The position numbers and the translations under genes were made by a program. Below, one piece after another: positions 1 through 9,664 of a DNA stretch of 64,000 nucleotides. The first letter of the stretch is position 1, and each line of letters begins with the position of its first letter. Source of the DNA: a virus. Location: the IMG/VR virus record IMGVR_UViG_3300031963_000102, positions 1 through 64,000 of that record. One strand, written 5' to 3'. The notes below the pieces were generated by a model. That model was given only the letters and a program-made list of their open reading frames with translations. It was not told where the DNA came from and made no database searches.

Positions 1-9
1 GAAGGCAGA

Positions 10-432
10 GTGCAAATCGACGGAATGCAGATATTCCTTGGTGGTGCTGCGCTGAGAACGGATAACCAAACACCATCGCCTGACGTTCCCAGGAATGCCG
101 CTGGTTCGAATATAGAGGTATCTGTAGGGGGCGAGAACAACTTTGCCGGGGCAGAGCCTTACATCAAGTGGAGCGAGTACAAACGGGTTATAGAGGGCCT
201 TCAAGGACAGATAAACGCTCTGCACGATGCTTATTCTTCCTTAGTTGATGCTGTTGAGGCTGCTAGCAAGTCAAGCCTGTGTGTACCGTTTGGTTCAGAC
301 ACGGCATGGCAAGGTCTTACAACAGCAGCGAAAGCAGCGCAAGGCAAGTTGGGTCAAGACGTTCAGCAAAAGCGAAGGACCACCAACCAGTCTGTGTACA
401 AGTCAAGGTCAAGTAAGATATTCGGGCAGTGA
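10..432 (+). CDS. Small virion protein upstream of gp25-like gene, possibly 5' partial
   Basis: A GTG at 10 opens a 140-codon frame. The three codons before it are also open, so the real start may lie left of the window; an ATG at 25 is another choice. The protein has a short hydrophobic start (MQIFLGGAAL), a likely helix from about residue 52 beginning WSEYKRVIEGLQ, and a basic tail ending SKIFGQ. I recognise no domain. It lies just before a gp25-like baseplate gene in the same orientation, where hub or spike accessory proteins often sit in T4-like phages, so a baseplate role is inferred from position only. Confidence 0.6.
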   Translation: MQIDGMQIFLGGAALRTDNQTPSPDVPRNAAGSNIEVSVGGENNFAGAEPYIKWSEYKRVIEGLQGQINALHDAYSSLVDAVEAASKSSLCVPFGSDTAWQGLTTAAKAAQGKLGQDVQQKRRTTNQSVYKSRSSKIFGQ

Positions 433-445
433 GTGAGCAAGCACC

Positions 446-1186
446 ATGAGTCAAGATGCGATAGAACGTTCGATGGCAACTACCAGCTCCCAGGCTAGGT
501 CCGAAGCTGAGAATGCCATAAACAGCTCTGCGAATGCTATTCAGATAAACTCCATAGAGGGAGCTCTAAGCGGTATACCTGTTGTTGGTGCTCTAGCTGT
601 ACAGGTTGGTAATGCCTTGTATGCAGCGCTGAGCAGTCCACCACTTCCTGTTGACCCACAACGAAGGACCAGCCAGAACGATCCGATAAAGCTGTTTGCT
701 TTCGCTATCTTGATAGCGTTGGTGAAGTTCGTGTGGTGCTTCATCAAGTTGTTGTTGAACCCGCTGCCTATCGTTGGCATATTTTTCCCCCTGTGTGGTT
801 CTGCCGGAGACTCTGCCACAGAAGCTCTGTCTGATATGGATAGACAAGCACAAGACGCAGCTGCTAGCAGAGCTACAGCACAAGCTGAAGGTTTGCAGAG
901 GCTAGGAGCTGGAACACAGCTCAGCACACAACAACCAAACGAATCAGGTGGAGTTCAACAGGGCATATCCTTTGATGAGTTTGTTCGTCGAACAGCTGGA
1001 GTCTCGGGTGTTGGCCAACCGGAGCGTGTTGTGGGCAACCTAGGTTCCTCTGTTCTTGTTCCGCAGCCTGTACAGCCAACAACGGCGAATGCACCAACAA
1101 CCCCAGCACAGCGTGTCACTCCGGGTGTTGACGACGGCACCAACAACCAACAGCAACAAGACTTGAAGAAAGCTTTCGGGCTGTGA
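446..1186 (+). CDS. Ala/Gln-rich protein with hydrophobic segment, unknown
   Basis: Starts at ATG 446, 13 bases after the previous stop. The first 60 residues are rich in Ala, Ser and Asn. Residues about 83-117 form a long hydrophobic stretch (FAFAILIALVKFVWCFIKLL and beyond) that could be one or two membrane-spanning helices. The last 120 residues are a low-complexity Gln/Ala/Pro/Thr region ending in a run of glutamines. No known family is apparent. A hydrophobic segment inside a virion cassette could mean a tail protein that meets the host membrane, but this is a guess. Confidence 0.65.
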   Translation: MSQDAIERSMATTSSQARSEAENAINSSANAIQINSIEGALSGIPVVGALAVQVGNALYAALSSPPLPVDPQRRTSQNDPIKLFAFAILIALVKFVWCFIKLLLNPLPIVGIFFPLCGSAGDSATEALSDMDRQAQDAAASRATAQAEGLQRLGAGTQLSTQQPNESGGVQQGISFDEFVRRTAGVSGVGQPERVVGNLGSSVLVPQPVQPTTANAPTTPAQRVTPGVDDGTNNQQQQDLKKAFGL

Positions 1187-1206
1187 TTCATGGCTAGTTA
1201 TGCTGC

Positions 1207-1683
1207 ATGACTCGTAGTTTCAAGAGTGTTGGATTCACAGCAGCAGAAACCACAGCGCAGAACAACGCTGTGGCCAGAACACCTGTCCCTGTTGGCATCG
1301 TTACACCGTTGATGCCTGGGACAAGTGATGAGGGCTTGTTGGCCATGTCCTATGACGTTGGGATTCAGATGAAAAACAACTTGAGGGACTTGGTTATGAC
1401 CAACTGGGGAGAAAGGGTTATGCTCTACGACTATGGAGCAAACCTCCAGCCGCTTGTCACAGAGTATGAGAACGGAAAAGAAACGTTCGACGATGCTGTT
1501 GATGCACGAATTTGCGCAGCTGTTGGCAAGTGGATGCCTTATGTGGAGCTTGAGAACTTCGAAACTGCACAACTACCAGCAGACGAACCAGGTACAGGCA
1601 GCGTTGTTATCTACATCTACTACAGCATACCGAGAGCCCTTATTCCCACGACACTGCTTGAAGTAAGGTTCACGCTGTCCTGA
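1207..1683 (+). CDS. gp25-like baseplate wedge protein
   Basis: 158 residues. Residues about 61-77 carry LVMTNWGERVMLYDYG, followed by a Leu-Pro-rich helix. This is the signature of the GPW/gp25 family, whose members have an NLL-TxxGER-xxPxFG pattern. In T4, gp25 belongs to the inner baseplate wedge and contacts the sheath as part of the gp25-gp6-gp7 core bundle. The gp6-like gene follows 21 bases downstream, which supports the assignment. The N-terminal extension of about 45 residues is longer than in simple GPW proteins, which are near 130 residues. Confidence 0.85.
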   Translation: MTRSFKSVGFTAAETTAQNNAVARTPVPVGIVTPLMPGTSDEGLLAMSYDVGIQMKNNLRDLVMTNWGERVMLYDYGANLQPLVTEYENGKETFDDAVDARICAAVGKWMPYVELENFETAQLPADEPGTGSVVIYIYYSIPRALIPTTLLEVRFTLS

Positions 1684-1704
1684 CAGCACAGAAAGACCAT
1701 CACC

Positions 1705-3576
1705 ATGCCAATAGACACAAAAAGAGACATTCAACAAGCTACAAGGGCTAGGCGATACGTCAACAAGGACTTCGATTCCTTCAGGAGAGACCTTGAGGAG
1801 TACGCCAGAACGTTCTTTCCCGACAAGATTCAAGACTTCTCACCGAATGGGTTTGGTGGGCTGCTTGTTGAGTTGGCAAGCTATGTGGGTGACGTTCAGA
1901 GTTTTTATCTGGATCACCAGTTCGGAGAGCTAAACGCCGAAACAGCTGTTGAACCAAACAACCTTGAGAGGCTTCTCCGAAGCGCAGGCGTGCAAGTTGT
2001 CGGTGCAGCTCCTGCAGTCGTGGACACCACGTTCTACGTAAGAATTCCTGCAGCCTCTGCCAACAGCGCTCTTCCATATGACACGACCGCACTGCCCATA
2101 ATCAAACCTGGGACAACGGTCAACTCAAACAACGGCGTACAGTTCCAGCTTGTTGATGACGTAGACTTCACTGTAACCAAGAGTGATGGCACACCTTCGA
2201 ATGCTATTTCGTATGTGCTTGGAGACACAGACTCATCTGGAAACGCAGTAGACTATGTGTTCTCTTCGAAGGGAACTTGCTTGTCTTCAATCACTGTTAC
2301 GGAGACGTTCAGTGTTACAGGGTTCGAAGCTTTCAAGAGACACACACTAGAAAACAGAGATGTAACAGAGATTGTTTCAGTCACAGACAGTGATGGAAAC
2401 AACTACTACGAAGTTGAATTCCTGACACAAGACACTGTGTTCAAGTCCATCTCCAACAGAACAAGTTTGGCCGCAACACCTTCAGGACAACCATATGTTG
2501 ACAGTTCTCTGGAGATGCTTCCTGCCCCTTATCGTTTCTTCAAGACAACAAGCTTGTCGACAAGACTCACAACGCTGACGTTTGGTGGCGGTTCGGGAGA
2601 GACAATGGATGATGACCTTGTTCCAGACCCGAGCGAAGCAGCACTCCCACTGTACGGAAGAAGTAACTTCTCAAGGTTCTCGATTGATCCCAACAACCTG
2701 TTGAGAACGGGTACGCTTGGAGCTATAGCTCCTGACGTTACCATCACGGTCATCTACAGAACTGGCGGAGGTCTAAGCCACAACATTCCAGCGCAGAGCA
2801 TCTCGGAGATTGGAACCTTGGTTATGGAGTTCCCCAACTCTCCAACAGCCCTTGTTGCTTCGAACGTAAGAGCCACAGCCGATGCTAACAACAACACACC
2901 AGCTTCAGGTGGGGCCGATGCTCCAACGGTTGACGAACTGAGACTTCAAGTCCCAAGCGCTAGAAACGCACAGGCGAGAATCGTGAGCAAGGAAGACTTG
3001 CTTGCCAGAGTGTATTCCTTGCCTGCGAAGTTTGGAAGAGTGTACAGAGCATCGATCAGGAGCAACCCTGACAACCCCAACGCTGCCATGTTGTTTCTCC
3101 TGTGCAGGAACAGCGCAAGTGAACTGGTTATAGCTCCAGACTTGTTGAAGAAGAACCTTGCCGTGTACCTGAACCAGTACAGAATGATATCGGATGCCAT
3201 TGATATTCTGGACGGTAGAATCATCAACCTGCAGCTCAACTATGACATCACGGTTGACCCAACCTTCAACCGACAGCTTGTGTTGCAGAACGTTCAGTCC
3301 AAGCTCATCCAGTATTTCAACGTTGGCAACTTCCAGATGGAACAGCCCTTGGTACTTGATGACATCCGAAACATCATCTACAACAACGCCGGTGTGCTGT
3401 CTGTGAAGGGTCTGAGTGTAACCAACGTGACAGGGACAGTTGCAGACAGAGAGTATAGCACTGTTCGCTATGACGTGAGCACCAACATCATCAACAACTC
3501 TATTCTTATCCCGCCACCAGGAGGGATGTTTGAAGTGAAGTATCCCAACAGCGACATCATCGGAAGGGCTGGGTGA
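1705..3576 (+). CDS. gp6-like baseplate wedge protein (Baseplate_J type)
   Basis: 623 residues. The N-terminus (residues 10-75) has the wedge-dimer pattern with DSFRRDLEEYARTFFPDK and ELASYVGDVQSFYLDHQ. The C-terminal part has IVSKEDLLARVYSLPAKFG near residue 424 and LDGRIINLQLNYDITVDP near 500. Together these are typical of T4 gp6 and its jumbo-phage relatives. Two gp6 copies per wedge form the ring that holds the baseplate together. It follows the gp25-like gene, as expected for a contractile-tail baseplate operon. The central Ser/Thr-rich portion is diverged. Confidence 0.85.
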   Translation: MPIDTKRDIQQATRARRYVNKDFDSFRRDLEEYARTFFPDKIQDFSPNGFGGLLVELASYVGDVQSFYLDHQFGELNAETAVEPNNLERLLRSAGVQVVGAAPAVVDTTFYVRIPAASANSALPYDTTALPIIKPGTTVNSNNGVQFQLVDDVDFTVTKSDGTPSNAISYVLGDTDSSGNAVDYVFSSKGTCLSSITVTETFSVTGFEAFKRHTLENRDVTEIVSVTDSDGNNYYEVEFLTQDTVFKSISNRTSLAATPSGQPYVDSSLEMLPAPYRFFKTTSLSTRLTTLTFGGGSGETMDDDLVPDPSEAALPLYGRSNFSRFSIDPNNLLRTGTLGAIAPDVTITVIYRTGGGLSHNIPAQSISEIGTLVMEFPNSPTALVASNVRATADANNNTPASGGADAPTVDELRLQVPSARNAQARIVSKEDLLARVYSLPAKFGRVYRASIRSNPDNPNAAMLFLLCRNSASELVIAPDLLKKNLAVYLNQYRMISDAIDILDGRIINLQLNYDITVDPTFNRQLVLQNVQSKLIQYFNVGNFQMEQPLVLDDIRNIIYNNAGVLSVKGLSVTNVTGTVADREYSTVRYDVSTNIINNSILIPPPGGMFEVKYPNSDIIGRAG

Positions 3577-3582
3577 TAAGAC

Positions 3583-5202
3583 ATGTACCGTATTCTCAAG
3601 GCAGATAAAGACGCATACGTCACAAACAAACTTCTGTTCTCTTCAAGGCCAACCCTTAGTCGTTCAACCGATGCCAACGTGGGAGCTGCTGCAAGCCTAG
3701 ACCTGTACAAGCTCTACGATGAGACTGATGTACCGTCAGGTTCTTCTGGCGTTGAACTCACCAGAATGCTCATTCACTTCGACCTGTCACCACTGAGGGA
3801 ACTCACTGGTTCATACCTCAACTACAGCTCGTCATCCTTCAAGGCGTATATCTCTCTAAAAGACGTATACAGCGGCAAAACTGTCCCTTCGAACTTTACC
3901 ATTGTCGCTTACCCGGTTGCTAAGACTTGGGATGAAGGCCGGGGTATGGACGTGATTGGATACAGAGACCTTGACGTTGTGAACTGGTTTACGGCAAGCA
4001 TAAGCAACGGAGCCATAACCACATGGACAAGTGGGGGTATTGCTTATGCTGGAGACTTGTCGGGTTCTGCTACGGGCTCGTTTGACTACTTCAACACTTC
4101 GACCCTTCCAGCATACCCGTCTGGTGTAGGTTCCATTGCTCGATCACAGTCGTTTACTCTGGGAACCGAAGACCTGCTTATAGATGTGACACCAGTTGTT
4201 TCTGGTGTGCTAGCTGGGCTTATCCCGGACTACGGCTTCAGACTATCCTTCTCTGGCAGCCAGGAAACCGATGACGTTACCAGATTCGTCAAGAGGTTTG
4301 CTTCCAGACACACAAAGAACAGCACGAAGCACCCAAGGCTCATCGTCAAGTACGATGACAGTTTCTTCGACAACCAAGCAAGCCCGTACTTCGACTATTC
4401 CAACAAGATAGGACTGTACTACAACCCTTTCGGTGTAGCAACCAACTTCTTGTCAGGTAGCACTGTGGTGTCGGGCTCTGGCTCCATATTGCTCGAACTG
4501 ATAGCATCGAAGAGTGCGTACGTAACAGCAACGACCTATAGCTCAACACACCAGATGTCGATAAGCTATACCTCTGCTAGCTGGAACAGGTTTTCGTTTA
4601 CCGCCACAGGCTCCCAGGTGGCTTATGGCGGCTTCTATCAGTCAGGGTCGTACTACGCAGACGTGTACTTGAACTTCTCAACTGCTGGGCTTTCTGGGGT
4701 CTTGGACACGCAGTCTCAAGTCAAGTTCCTTCCTGTCTGGAAGTCTACTGATGGTACGGTCATATACACGACAGGAAGCTATCTCACGTTCAAGAGACTT
4801 CAAGGCAACGGCACGAGCATACCACAGCGAAACTACCTTGTGACTGTTCCCAACCTCAAGGACAGTTACATCAGCTCAGACGTTGCGAAGCTAAAGGTGT
4901 TGGTAACCGACTACGACCCAACCCTAGAATCGTACTTTATGCCCGGTACATCTGCGCCAAGAGTGTTTCCAACTATGTACTGGAGAGTGATTGATCCTTA
5001 CACCAAGGACATTCTCATTCCATTTGACATCGACGACAACGGAACAAGGATGAGCGCAGACGGCCAAGGAATGAACTTCAAGCTGTATATGTCGGACCTT
5101 CCACTAAACAGGCCACTGGAGCTTCAGTTCTTGATCAAGGAGTTCGGAAGCAGTTACCTCATCGAAAACCAGGGGTTCCTATTTAGGGTTGTGACCGTAT
5201 GA
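3583..5202 (+). CDS. Virion protein with DNRLRE-like beta-sandwich start
   Basis: 539 residues, starting 6 bases after the gp6-like stop. The first 150 residues read DAYVTNK, then a multi-strand stretch with LIHFDLS, then SFKAYISLKDVYSG. This resembles the DNRLRE-type beta-sandwich found in surface proteins (family resemblance by eye). The rest is rich in Ser, Tyr and Gly. The stop overlaps the next start (ATGA at 5199), so the two are translationally coupled. It is probably a peripheral baseplate or fibre-attachment component; the T4 counterpart is not clear. Confidence 0.65.
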   Translation: MYRILKADKDAYVTNKLLFSSRPTLSRSTDANVGAAASLDLYKLYDETDVPSGSSGVELTRMLIHFDLSPLRELTGSYLNYSSSSFKAYISLKDVYSGKTVPSNFTIVAYPVAKTWDEGRGMDVIGYRDLDVVNWFTASISNGAITTWTSGGIAYAGDLSGSATGSFDYFNTSTLPAYPSGVGSIARSQSFTLGTEDLLIDVTPVVSGVLAGLIPDYGFRLSFSGSQETDDVTRFVKRFASRHTKNSTKHPRLIVKYDDSFFDNQASPYFDYSNKIGLYYNPFGVATNFLSGSTVVSGSGSILLELIASKSAYVTATTYSSTHQMSISYTSASWNRFSFTATGSQVAYGGFYQSGSYYADVYLNFSTAGLSGVLDTQSQVKFLPVWKSTDGTVIYTTGSYLTFKRLQGNGTSIPQRNYLVTVPNLKDSYISSDVAKLKVLVTDYDPTLESYFMPGTSAPRVFPTMYWRVIDPYTKDILIPFDIDDNGTRMSADGQGMNFKLYMSDLPLNRPLELQFLIKEFGSSYLIENQGFLFRVVTV

Positions 5203-8200
5203 CCCTTACACCTTCTCAACGACTACTGCGTCTGAAGCCTTCGTTGTTCTCTACCACTGTTGTTCGTGGTTTGACCAACCCTGATGGTGGCTTGTCTTCT
5301 TTCACAGCAGAAGACGGACAGTTTGTTTCAACAACGGCCCTTGGTGAGACCGGCTCATACAGGTACGATCCTATTGGAACAGGCATCAAGTCAACTCAGC
5401 AGTTGAATACGGACTGGAGTCAGTTTGAGAACCATGTGTTCTTCAACAGCGCACAAGTCAAGGTCAACGCTGCTTTCAACAAGATAATCGACAGGTTTCC
5501 GTTTGACGGCACACGCAAGGAAAACGAGCTGTTCTATGATGGTTTGACTGGGTTCGAGAAGTACGTGCTTGACCAGTTCCCCAAAAACAAGGGCTACTTG
5601 TTCTTCTCTGGTTCGAACGCCGGAGACACGGCAACAAGAGGAACTTGGGTGACGGTAAAGGACGTGGCAGGCTCACAGTTCCCTTTCTTGACAAGGGAGC
5701 CTACAGGAGCCAACCGGTTGAATCCAACTTCCGGGTCTGTCACGTTTCAGTTTCAGATTTACACGCCAGCACAAGCTAACTCAAACCAGATAGTCCTTCA
5801 GAAGCTTCAGGATGTTGGTTCAAGCAACCAACATGGCTTCGGTTGTTTCTTGTCGTCGAGCACAAGCACGTCGACAGCACAGCTGAGTTTCTTCGTGTGC
5901 TCTGGTTCTGCTGCAAGCATGTCAGCGTCGATAACCTTGAACAAGGGTATGTGGACACCTGTCACTTTCACATGGGACAGGACCAGCGGTGTAAACCAAA
6001 TCCTAGGTTATGTGAGTGGGTCGCTTGTGGCGTCGAGCAGTCAGGTTGTCATAGGCAATCTCAACTTCGCCACAGCTTCCTTGTATATCGGAACAGGTAG
6101 CAACATAACAGCTCCAGTTTTCGTTCCTGTTACGACTTTCTCTGGTGCGCTCGACGAACTGAGATACTACAAGAGAACACTCACAACTGGTGAGATGGTT
6201 ACCAACCAGAGCTCATCAATCTATTCGGAACCAGACCTAGGTCTGTACTTCAAGTTCAATGAACCATCTGGCTCTGCGTCTTCTCTTGTTGTTGATAGTT
6301 CCGGACAAGGGATGCACGGCACACTCAACAGCTACGCACTCAACACTCTGCTTGTTAGGAACGTTGCAACCGGTTCGCTGTTTGGCTCTTCGCCCATGGC
6401 AAACGAAGACGTTAGGCTGTGTCCAGTTCTCTTCCCAGACCAGCCAGAAGTGCAAGCACTGAAGACAACCCTGTTGTCCGATGCTGAGAGCTATGACAAC
6501 GACAACCCGAACACCATAATCAAACTTGTTCCAAAGCAGTTCTTCTTGTACGGACAGCTGCTCAACAGCTTTCCAACAGAAGAGGGAAGCTTGAACACGC
6601 TAGAGTATGGTACTGAGCCCAACACAGTTAGCTTGGGAAGCACCCAGACCATCTTGAGTCTGCTGTACATGTGGGCTAGCTTCTTCGATGAAATCAAGTT
6701 GTACCTTGATGCGTTCTCTACCCTGAGACACGTTGACTATGACAGCACGGACACTGTTCCTGATGCCTTTCTGACTCAGTTGGCTGAGCACTACGGTTTC
6801 GAGTTGCCACCGCTGTTCATTGGTTCAACCATTGACCAGTTCGTCAACGGCAACAACGTCACTCCAACCATTGTGAACTCGGAGTATACCATGCAGTATC
6901 TCCAGAACCAAATCTGGAGACGTATTCTTATCAACGCCAACGACATCTTGAAGAGCAAGGGTACTGTGTACAGCATCAAGGCTCTTCTCAGGGCTGTTGG
7001 AATTGATGGTGACAACATCTTCAGGTTCAAGGAGTACGGTGGACCTGTTCAGCAGTCACTAACTGCCTTGAGAGAAACAAGGAATGAAGTTGGTGCAGCC
7101 TTGAACTTCAGAACCGGTGGATACTTTCAGTCCAGCTTCTTGTCAAGCAGCAGAGTTGAACCGGGACTGCCACAGCCGGTTGGCTCGTTCGTGTTTTCTG
7201 GTGGAAGGGCCATCGGAACAACCAACACCAACGATGCTCTTCTAACTTCTGGCTCATGGACTTATGAAGGCATTTACTCATGGCCCGGTACTGAGTCGAC
7301 CAGTTCCGTGCAGAGCCTTGTACGACTAGTCACAACAAGCTCTGCTAACACGGAGAACGTGATAGCTAACCTCTACGCCACTTCAGGTTCCGGTGTCACT
7401 CTGTACTTCCAACCCAACTTCGCTGTGGGTGCCAGCGCTCTTACCATGAGCATCACTGCGCCTCACATCATGGATGGGCAAGCCTGGAACGTTTCCTTCG
7501 GCAGAACTCGTGGAGATATGCAAGGAAACGTTTCCTCTTCGTACTTCTTGAGACTTGGAAGGAACAACCTTGGTACCATTGTTGAGGAGTACACCACTGG
7601 GAGTTACTACGACGACAACTGGAACGGGAACTACAACATGAACCTGCTGCAGATGACCTCTGCAAGCTACAGTGCTTCTGGTTCCTTTATCTCTATTGGT
7701 AGCGGCTCTGTGAACAAGATTCCTGTCAATGACAACTTCGTCAACAGTCACCCCTTGCAGACATTTGATGGCAGAGTTGCTCAAGTGAGGTTCTGGTCGA
7801 AGGCACTTACGGTTGACGAGTGGAGAGAACACGTACGTGACTACAAGTCTCTTGGTGTGTATGACCCAAGAGTGAACTTCAACTTCGACAACTACAGGTC
7901 AGGTTCATTCGAGAAGCTCAGAGCTGACTGGTCAATGGACCAACCAACAGTAACCACAAATGCTTCTGGCCAAATAACCCTGTTCGACTTCTCCCAGCAT
8001 GTTTTGCATGCAAGTGGTTCACGGTTCCCTGTGACCTCAAGCGTTGTTGTGCCACAGCGTTTCTACTACTCGTACATCTCACCGAACTACGACGAAGCCG
8101 TAACGAGCAACAAGGTGAGAGTTAGATCGTACCAGAACCTAGACAACGTTCTGAACGATGACAGCGCTTATTCTGTTGAAGCTCCTGTTTACGAGATAAC

Positions 8201-8648
8201 ACAAGAGCAGATTCCACAGGACAACGGCAAGTTCAGCATTGACTTCAGTGTTGTTGACGCTCTGAATCAAGACATGATGACAATGTTCTCCAGCCTTGAT
8301 GTGTTGAACGACATCCTTGGTTCGCCATCGATGATGTTTGGCGGTGACTATCCAGACCTTGAGAACTTGAGGAACATCTACTTCAACAGACTTACATCAA
8401 AGCTCAACCTCAAGGGCTACTTCGACTTCTATAACTGGTTCAACTCCAACATAGGCAAGTTCATCGAACAGCTCATTCCCAGGAAGACCAGATACAACGG
8501 AATCAACTATTCCATCCAACAACACATGTTGGAAAGGTCCAAGGTTGAGTATCACTTCGAGGATGCTTACGTTGAAGAAACTGGGCGCTCTAGAGGCAAG
8601 GAAATGCTGTTGCTACAGCTGTTCACAGGACTGTTGAGGAAATACTGA
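5199..8648 (+). CDS. Large baseplate protein with two LamG-like lectin domains and gp7-like core
   Basis: 1149 residues. Two concanavalin A/LamG-like modules are visible. The first ends with FSGALDELRYYKRTLTTGE near residue 316, the second with DGRVAQVRFWSKALTVDEW near 857. Between them, residues about 480-610 read as alpha-helical baseplate core, with QNQIWRRILINANDILKSKG and YSIKALLRAVGI. That pattern occurs in tail protein I and gp7-like wedge proteins. The C-terminal 250 residues are charged and helical, and include FIEQLIPRKTRYNGI. The likely role is a wedge component that displays sugar-binding domains on the baseplate periphery. Confidence 0.75.
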   Translation: MTLTPSQRLLRLKPSLFSTTVVRGLTNPDGGLSSFTAEDGQFVSTTALGETGSYRYDPIGTGIKSTQQLNTDWSQFENHVFFNSAQVKVNAAFNKIIDRFPFDGTRKENELFYDGLTGFEKYVLDQFPKNKGYLFFSGSNAGDTATRGTWVTVKDVAGSQFPFLTREPTGANRLNPTSGSVTFQFQIYTPAQANSNQIVLQKLQDVGSSNQHGFGCFLSSSTSTSTAQLSFFVCSGSAASMSASITLNKGMWTPVTFTWDRTSGVNQILGYVSGSLVASSSQVVIGNLNFATASLYIGTGSNITAPVFVPVTTFSGALDELRYYKRTLTTGEMVTNQSSSIYSEPDLGLYFKFNEPSGSASSLVVDSSGQGMHGTLNSYALNTLLVRNVATGSLFGSSPMANEDVRLCPVLFPDQPEVQALKTTLLSDAESYDNDNPNTIIKLVPKQFFLYGQLLNSFPTEEGSLNTLEYGTEPNTVSLGSTQTILSLLYMWASFFDEIKLYLDAFSTLRHVDYDSTDTVPDAFLTQLAEHYGFELPPLFIGSTIDQFVNGNNVTPTIVNSEYTMQYLQNQIWRRILINANDILKSKGTVYSIKALLRAVGIDGDNIFRFKEYGGPVQQSLTALRETRNEVGAALNFRTGGYFQSSFLSSSRVEPGLPQPVGSFVFSGGRAIGTTNTNDALLTSGSWTYEGIYSWPGTESTSSVQSLVRLVTTSSANTENVIANLYATSGSGVTLYFQPNFAVGASALTMSITAPHIMDGQAWNVSFGRTRGDMQGNVSSSYFLRLGRNNLGTIVEEYTTGSYYDDNWNGNYNMNLLQMTSASYSASGSFISIGSGSVNKIPVNDNFVNSHPLQTFDGRVAQVRFWSKALTVDEWREHVRDYKSLGVYDPRVNFNFDNYRSGSFEKLRADWSMDQPTVTTNASGQITLFDFSQHVLHASGSRFPVTSSVVVPQRFYYSYISPNYDEAVTSNKVRVRSYQNLDNVLNDDSAYSVEAPVYEITQEQIPQDNGKFSIDFSVVDALNQDMMTMFSSLDVLNDILGSPSMMFGGDYPDLENLRNIYFNRLTSKLNLKGYFDFYNWFNSNIGKFIEQLIPRKTRYNGINYSIQQHMLERSKVEYHFEDAYVEETGRSRGKEMLLLQLFTGLLRKY

Positions 8649-9661
8649 TGGCTTACTGGGTAACAACAACCGGTTCTTATAGACCGTTCAACGACAACCA
8701 GTTCTACTATGGGAAAGTCTATAGGCCCTCAGTAACAGGTGGTTTGGACACACGAGACATCAACAACTACAGGGAAGGCATAAACCTCCGAACCCTTGAT
8801 GACATCTTCACTTCCACACAGATGAAGGTTTCCTTTGCCGATGGAAACGGCGACCTGACCAACAGACCAAACGGCACGCTTACACACGAAATCACATTCA
8901 ACGTCCCTGGCCAAGCCGTAAGCCTAGTCCAGTACACCAACAACAACCTGCTCTATGACAACATCATTGGCGTAGAGGGTACATACTTGTCAGGTTCTAC
9001 TCGACTGCCCAAGACAGTTCAGTACCTAATCGACAGCGGCAGAATAGCCGACGGTACACTGAGTGGTTCTACCGTGTTTCCTGTCTATCTCAACGGTGGT
9101 CCACAGAACGAAGCAGAAGCCATTATAGAGCTGCTTCCGATTCCATGGAGGCTTCCTACCAACGAGCCTACAAGAGAGCTCTCCCGAGGCGTATACGCAG
9201 AGCTAGGGGCAGGTACACCAGGAGATGAAAGAGTCTACGGACTTCCTCAACTTGAGCAGCGAGTGTCTAGATATGAGCCTCTTGTTGTTAGACCATATCT
9301 TGAACAGGGTTCGCACACGCTTGTGGTTACAAGCAGTGTTGGTTCGGTTATCAAGGTGATAACGAGCAGGCCCAACGCTGTGCCAGGACCACAGTTCCAA
9401 CAGATAATCAGGCCATGGTTGGATGAAGATGACTCGGCATATCTACCGAAGCTTGTTGGTGCTGAAGACTTGTTGATGCTCAGTGCCAGCTTCAGTGGAA
9501 CAACAGGGCCGTACTGCAACTTCGGCTATCAGACCATAGGAACAGAGCTCCAGACAAGGGATATGAAGTCTTGTGCGGCAGGATTTAGCTATTATGGTCC
9601 AAATGCAAGCATATACGGTACCGATAGCATAGCCTTCGGAAACAGGATGAGAGGAAGCTGA
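8648..9661 (+). CDS. Virion protein, unknown
   Basis: 337 residues. The ATG overlaps the last base of the previous TGA (TGATG), implying coupled translation. It is rich in Gly, Ser, Thr and Asn with no clear helices, apart from a stretch around residues 130-190. The last 50 residues (SCAAGFSYYGPN onwards) have a short repeated look, with GTDSIAFGN near the end. No named domain is visible. Its position between baseplate genes suggests a structural component. Confidence 0.6.
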   Translation: MAYWVTTTGSYRPFNDNQFYYGKVYRPSVTGGLDTRDINNYREGINLRTLDDIFTSTQMKVSFADGNGDLTNRPNGTLTHEITFNVPGQAVSLVQYTNNNLLYDNIIGVEGTYLSGSTRLPKTVQYLIDSGRIADGTLSGSTVFPVYLNGGPQNEAEAIIELLPIPWRLPTNEPTRELSRGVYAELGAGTPGDERVYGLPQLEQRVSRYEPLVVRPYLEQGSHTLVVTSSVGSVIKVITSRPNAVPGPQFQQIIRPWLDEDDSAYLPKLVGAEDLLMLSASFSGTTGPYCNFGYQTIGTELQTRDMKSCAAGFSYYGPNASIYGTDSIAFGNRMRGS

Positions 9662-9664
9662 CAC

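Noticed and set aside
7383-7832. 149-codon minus-strand frame
   Set aside because: Antisense to the large baseplate protein, low-complexity Val/Arg/His content.
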